From: Xanthomonas bromi
GTDB taxonomy: Bacteria > Pseudomonadota > Gammaproteobacteria > Xanthomonadales > Xanthomonadaceae
Length of the DNA: 38,395 bases
Direction: 5' to 3'
Assembly: GCF_900092025.1 (NCBI RefSeq)
Contig: NZ_FLTX01000068.1
Coordinates: 1-38,395 of the forward strand
The translations under genes were made by a program, and so were the position numbers. How positions within the stretch are numbered: position 1 is the stretch's first letter; every line of letters starts with the position of its first letter. Below are positions 34,873-38,395 of this stretch, one piece after another. The notes below the pieces were generated by a model that was given only the letters and a program-made list of their open reading frames with translations, did not search any database and was not told where the DNA came from.

Positions 34873-35233
34873 GGCGCCGGCGACTGCGGCATACGGCATG
34901 TGGTGCCAATTGCGTGGGTATGACAGGTGGTCCATCGGCTGCCATTCGTTGGGTAGAACGCTGGACCGCCTGCTGCCGTCTGCCGATTCGCATCATGGCT
35001 GAATGCCGCTGCGCAGCTTCTGATGCGCAGCGACGTTCGCTTCACATCGACCAAGCGCTTTCGACCACACTCGAAAAAGTGCCCCAGCCGCGATCCGACA
35101 TCCTGAAACGCACTGCCGTGCGTTGCGCCATCGCCCAGACGCATCTGCGTCCCAGCCCAATCCCAACCCCCGATCCCAACGTCCGCTCCCCCGCCCCACC
35201 AGCCTTCAGCAGTGCCCGGCTACAATCGACTGC
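34873..35233. other. Intergenic region after aroB
   Basis: No supported gene. A perfect 8-bp inverted repeat (GCTGCGCA / TGCGCAGC, loop of eight) lies at 35008-35031. The last 100 bp are rich in C runs and probably include the promoter for the WGR-hemE pair. Confidence 0.4.
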
Positions 35234-35485
35234 ATGCGCATCCTTCTACAACACGATCCCGGCGGTAACGCGCCGCTCCGCTACGTCCAGCTGACCCTGC
35301 AACCGGATCTGTTCGGCGGCTGGGAATTGCTGCGCGAAACCGGCGAGATCGGTGGGCGCACGCAACTGCGACGCGACCAGTACCTGCTGCAGGACGAGGC
35401 CGAGCGGGCCTTCGAAAAGGCCCGCGACACCCAGCTCAAACGCGGCTTCCAACTCATCACCGGCGGCGCCGACGCGCCGCTTTGA
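35234..35485 (+). CDS. Small WGR-domain protein
   Basis: This encodes an 83-residue protein that is almost entirely one WGR domain: [35 protein letters not shown] (split over residues about 16-50) shows the W-x-x-x-x-x-x-x-G-x-x-GG-R pattern, followed by a helix [21 protein letters not shown] domains occur in PARPs and in bacterial MolR-like proteins and bind nucleic acid ends. As a stand-alone protein its role is unknown. It ends 14 bp before hemE and is likely cotranscribed with it. The ATG at 35234 starts the domain; the upstream extension is Pro-rich and not conserved. Confidence 0.85.
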   Translation: MRILLQHDPGGNAPLRYVQLTLQPDLFGGWELLRETGEIGGRTQLRRDQYLLQDEAERAFEKARDTQLKRGFQLITGGADAPL

Positions 35486-35499
35486 GGACACCTCTTCCC

Positions 35500-36564
35500 A
35501 TGCTCAAGAACGATCGCCTGCTGCGCGCCCTCAACCGCGAGCCCGTGGACCGCACCCCTGTGTGGTTGATGCGCCAGGCAGGCCGCTATCTGCCGGAATA
35601 CCGCGCCACGCGTGCGCGCGCCGGCAGCTTCCTGGGCATGGCCAAGAACCCGGACATCGCCTGCGAAGTGACCCTGCAGCCGCTGCAGCGTTTCCCGCTG
35701 GATGCGGCGATCCTGTTCTCCGACATCCTCACCATTCCCGATGCGATGGGTCTGGAGCTGTATTTCGTCGAGGGCGAAGGTCCCAAGTTCCGCCACCCGG
35801 TGCGTGATGCCGCCGCCATCCATCGTCTGGGCGTGCCGGACATGGAAACCGAGCTGCGCTACGTGATGGATGCCGTGCGGGTGATCCGCCGCGAACTCGA
35901 TGGTTCCGTGCCGTTGATCGGTTTCTCCGGCAGCCCATGGACGCTGGCCTGCTACATGATCGAAGGCAGCGGCAGCAAGGAATACGCGCGCATCAAGGCG
36001 ATGGCCTTCAGCGCGCCGGAGCTGCTGCATCACCTGCTCAACACGGTCACCGACGCGGTGATCGCCTACCTGGCCGCCCAACGCGCTGCAGGCGCGCAGG
36101 CGCTGCAGGTGTTCGATACCTGGGGCGGCGTGCTCTCGCCGGCGATGTACCGCGAATTCTCGCTGCCCTACCTGACCCGCATCGCGCGCGAGCTGGAACG
36201 TGGCATCGGGGCCGAGCGCACCCCGCTGGTGTTGTTCGGCAAGGGCAACGGCGCCTATGTGGCCGATCTGGCCGCCAGCGGCGCCGAAGCGGTGGGCGTG
36301 GACTGGACCATCTCGCTGGCCGACGCTGCGCAGCGCGCCGGCGGCCGCGTCGCCCTGCAGGGCAACCTGGACCCGGCCACCCTGTACGGCTCGCCCGAGG
36401 CGATCCGCACCGAGGTCGGCAAGACCCTGGACAGCTACGCGCAAGGCAATGGCGGCTCGCGCGAAGGCCACGTCTTCAACCTCGGCCACGGCATGTCGCC
36501 GGATATGAATCCGGAGCATGTGGGGGTGCTGGTGGACGCGGTGCAGAACTTGAGCAAGCGGTAA
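35500..36564 (+). CDS. hemE: Uroporphyrinogen decarboxylase
   Basis: This 354-residue enzyme removes four carboxyl groups from uroporphyrinogen III to give coproporphyrinogen III in heme synthesis. The N-terminal signature [16 protein letters not shown] (about 20-35) contains the substrate-binding arginines, [13 protein letters not shown] (about 75-87) the catalytic Asp, and [16 protein letters not shown] the second signature (about 143-158). [13 protein letters not shown] near the C-terminus completes the active site. Length equals that of E. coli HemE. The ATG at 35500 is used because [11 protein letters not shown] is the normal N-terminus; a GAGG lies 13 bp upstream. A branched GC-rich stem-loop follows. 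Confidence 0.97.
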   Translation: MLKNDRLLRALNREPVDRTPVWLMRQAGRYLPEYRATRARAGSFLGMAKNPDIACEVTLQPLQRFPLDAAILFSDILTIPDAMGLELYFVEGEGPKFRHPVRDAAAIHRLGVPDMETELRYVMDAVRVIRRELDGSVPLIGFSGSPWTLACYMIEGSGSKEYARIKAMAFSAPELLHHLLNTVTDAVIAYLAAQRAAGAQALQVFDTWGGVLSPAMYREFSLPYLTRIARELERGIGAERTPLVLFGKGNGAYVADLAASGAEAVGVDWTISLADAAQRAGGRVALQGNLDPATLYGSPEAIRTEVGKTLDSYAQGNGGSREGHVFNLGHGMSPDMNPEHVGVLVDAVQNLSKR

Positions 36565-36576
36565 TCGCGACACCGA

Positions 36577-36632
36577 GCAGCGCCACGGCGCGCACTGGCA
36601 CCGGCACGTCCCGGTGGATGCCGTGGCGCTGC
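36577..36632 (+). terminator. Nested stem-loop terminator after hemE
   Basis: A perfect 13-bp outer stem (GCAGCGCCACGGC / GCCGTGGCGCTGC) encloses a second perfect 6-bp stem (CACCGG / CCGGTG). It starts 12 bp past the hemE stop. No T-tract follows. Confidence 0.8.
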
Positions 36633-36911
36633 GTCGCGCACTGAGCAACCGAGTCGACTCACTGGATCTGCCATGGTGGCTCTGCATCCAGGCACGCCGT
36701 TGTCAGACGCCGCGCCATGAAACGCGTCGCGCGGTCGACGCCCGTGTCCAAGCCGCGCGTGCGATAACGCGACCTCGCTGAGCGTGCAGCACAGGCCTGC
36801 GCTTGCATCACGGCGCCAGCCCCACCGCGGGCATGCCCGCTGGGTGCACACACCGTTCCGCACCGTGCACAGCGGGGAGGCGATAATGTCGCGTCCCCTC
36901 GACCAAGCCCC
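36633..36911. other. Intergenic region upstream of the MFS exporter
   Basis: This gap has no supported gene. GGGGAGG followed by GATAATG at 36874-36888 could be a -10 element or an alternative out-of-frame start just before the exporter gene. Confidence 0.35.
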
Positions 36912-38333
36912 ATGTCTCAGCCCGTCCCCATCTTGCGCGCCTACGACGCAATCAAGCCGCTGCTGTGGCTGGTGTCGCTGGCCATCTTCATGCAGATGCT
37001 GGATGCGACCATCGTCAATACGGCGTTGCCGTCGATGGCGCGCAGCCTGCGCGAAAGTCCGCTGCAGATGCAATCGGTGGTCTTCAGTTATGCGCTGGCG
37101 GTGGCGATGTTCATCCCGGCCTCGGGCTGGATTGCAGACCGCTTCGGCACGCGGCGGACCTTTCTTGCCGCGATCATCGTGTTCACCTCGGGTTCGCTGC
37201 TATGCGCAGCCGCGCAGCAGCTGCCGCAGCTGGTGGCCGCACGCGTGGTGCAAGGCATCGGTGGCGCGATGCTGCTGCCGGTCGGGCGGCTGGCGGTGCT
37301 CAAGACGGTGGCACGCGCAGACTTCCTGCGCGCGATGAGCTTTATCGCCATTCCCGCACTGATCGGCCCGCTCATCGGCCCGACCTTGGGCGGCTGGTTG
37401 GTCGAAGTCGCCTCGTGGCACTGGGTGTTCTTGATCAATCTGCCGATCGGGGTGATCGGATTTATTGCCGCGCTGAAAATCATGCCCGACCACTATGGCG
37501 ATGCGCGCAAGCGCTTTGATTTGGTCGGCTATCTGATGCTGGCGTTCGGCATGGTGGCATTGTCGCTGGCCCTGGATGGCATCTCCGAGCTCGGCCTGCG
37601 CCATGCGTTTGTGATGTTGCTGGCGATCGGCGGACTTGCCGCACTGGCCGGCTACTGGCTGCATGCGGGCAACACCGCCAACGCGCTGTTTCCGCTGGCG
37701 CTGTTCAAGGTGGCGAGCTACCGCATCGGCATTCTGGGCAATCTGTTCGCACGCGTGGGCAGCGGGTCGATGCCGTTTCTGATCCCGCTATTGCTGCAGG
37801 TGGGCCTGGACATGAGCCCGATGAATGCCGGGCTGATGATGGTGCCGGTGGCGCTGGCCGGCATGGCCTCCAAACGCGCGGCGGTCAAGCTGGTGGGACG
37901 CTTCGGCTATCGGCGCGTCCTGATGCTCAACACCGTGTTGGTAGGCATGGCCATGGCCAGCTTCGCGTTGAGCGATATCGGCCAGCCGCTGTGGTTGCGG
38001 TTAGTGCAACTGGCCTGCTTCGGCGCGGTGAACGCACTGCAATTTACCGTCATGAACACCGTGACCCTGCGCGACCTGGACCACGAGCAAGCCAGCCCCG
38101 GCAACAGCCTGCTGTCGATGGTGATGATGCTGTCCACCGGTTTCGGCGCCGCGGCCGCGGGCAGTTTGCTGGCCGCGTTCAACACGCATCTGGGCGATAC
38201 GCATGGTGCCACCGCAGCATTGCATGCCACCTTCCTGTGTGTGGGCGGTATCACCCTGTCATCGACGTTGATCTTCTGGCAGCTGGCCGAAACGCGACCG
38301 CATCCGAAGGAAGTGGAAGCGGTTGCCGAGTAA
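36912..38333 (+). CDS. DHA2-family MFS multidrug exporter (MdtD-like)
   Basis: This is a 473-residue major facilitator exporter, in length and pattern like MdtD/EmrB. Helix 1 carries LDATIVNTALPSMA (about residues 31-44), the DHA2 motif D1; the loop 2-3 motif ADRFGTRRTFL (about 75-85) and RVVQGIGGAMLLPVGRL (about 111-127, motif C region) follow. Around 13-14 hydrophobic segments are present and the protein is intact. Substrate is unknown; drugs or toxic metabolites are typical. It is monocistronic, 347 bp after hemE. No regulator gene is adjacent within the window, which ends 62 bp after the stop. Confidence 0.92.
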   Translation: MSQPVPILRAYDAIKPLLWLVSLAIFMQMLDATIVNTALPSMARSLRESPLQMQSVVFSYALAVAMFIPASGWIADRFGTRRTFLAAIIVFTSGSLLCAAAQQLPQLVAARVVQGIGGAMLLPVGRLAVLKTVARADFLRAMSFIAIPALIGPLIGPTLGGWLVEVASWHWVFLINLPIGVIGFIAALKIMPDHYGDARKRFDLVGYLMLAFGMVALSLALDGISELGLRHAFVMLLAIGGLAALAGYWLHAGNTANALFPLALFKVASYRIGILGNLFARVGSGSMPFLIPLLLQVGLDMSPMNAGLMMVPVALAGMASKRAAVKLVGRFGYRRVLMLNTVLVGMAMASFALSDIGQPLWLRLVQLACFGAVNALQFTVMNTVTLRDLDHEQASPGNSLLSMVMMLSTGFGAAAAGSLLAAFNTHLGDTHGATAALHATFLCVGGITLSSTLIFWQLAETRPHPKEVEAVAE

Positions 38334-38395
38334 CACGACCTCGCGTGCGCCGGGCAGCTAAATCCCATCACGCGGGCGTGCATGTCGCAACGCTT

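Noticed and set aside
1..38395. CRISPR arrays, tRNA/rRNA genes, complete insertion sequences
   Set aside because: No regularly spaced repeats, no tRNA T-loop motif with flanking acceptor arms, and no transposase with terminal inverted repeats were recognised by eye.

Overview
The window is high-GC chromosomal DNA that reads as Xanthomonas, a plant-associated gammaproteobacterium. Four things point there: an OryR/XccR-type LuxR solo beside a proline iminopeptidase gene, an extracellular pectate lyase, a large Xanthomonas/Caulobacter-type TonB-dependent receptor next to SapC/JmjC/halogenase genes, and a xylellain-like papain. No tRNA, rRNA, complete insertion sequence or CRISPR array was seen. 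Identifications rest on recognised motifs and family knowledge; no database search was run.

Layout. 1-2130 is accessory-like, with lower GC than the rest: a broken DUF2235 lipase-type effector gene, an intact lipoprotein that may be its immunity protein, and an unidentified gene remnant. 2121-6665 carries an M19 dipeptidase, an APC amino-acid permease and a secreted PL1 pectate lyase, all on the minus strand. 7554-11192 is the plant-signal locus: proline iminopeptidase with a lux-box-like operator, an OryR-type regulator, and a divergent APC permease. 11633-13844 encodes a secreted trypsin-like protease and a small exported protein. 13920-20777 is a minus-strand cluster of TonB-dependent receptor, SapC, JmjC-cupin and flavin-dependent tryptophan halogenase, with a LacI-type operator-like palindrome about 400 bp upstream. 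21813-24900 holds a secreted M1 metallopeptidase and a papain-like protease. 25304-27224 is a divergent soxR/MFS pair sharing a near-perfect SoxR box. 27791-32275 is an envelope-stress-like operon matching Escherichia coli yjfIJKLMC (DUF2170, PspA/IM30, DUF2491, DUF350, DUF1190, glutathionylspermidine-synthase-like) in which an extra ion-channel gene has decayed. 32453-38333 is housekeeping: pdxH, aroK-aroB, a WGR-domain protein, hemE and a DHA2-type MFS exporter.

How the genes fit together. Pectate lyase, secreted proteases, dipeptidases, amino-acid permeases and the TonB receptor suit a life of degrading plant cell walls and proteins and taking up the products. OryR-type regulators respond to a plant-derived compound and activate pip. 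SoxR with its MFS partner fits defence against redox-active compounds. Several convergent or downstream sites carry strong GC-rich hairpins. Intergenic DNA is unusually rich in the tetranucleotide TGCA, most strikingly at 6830-7111.
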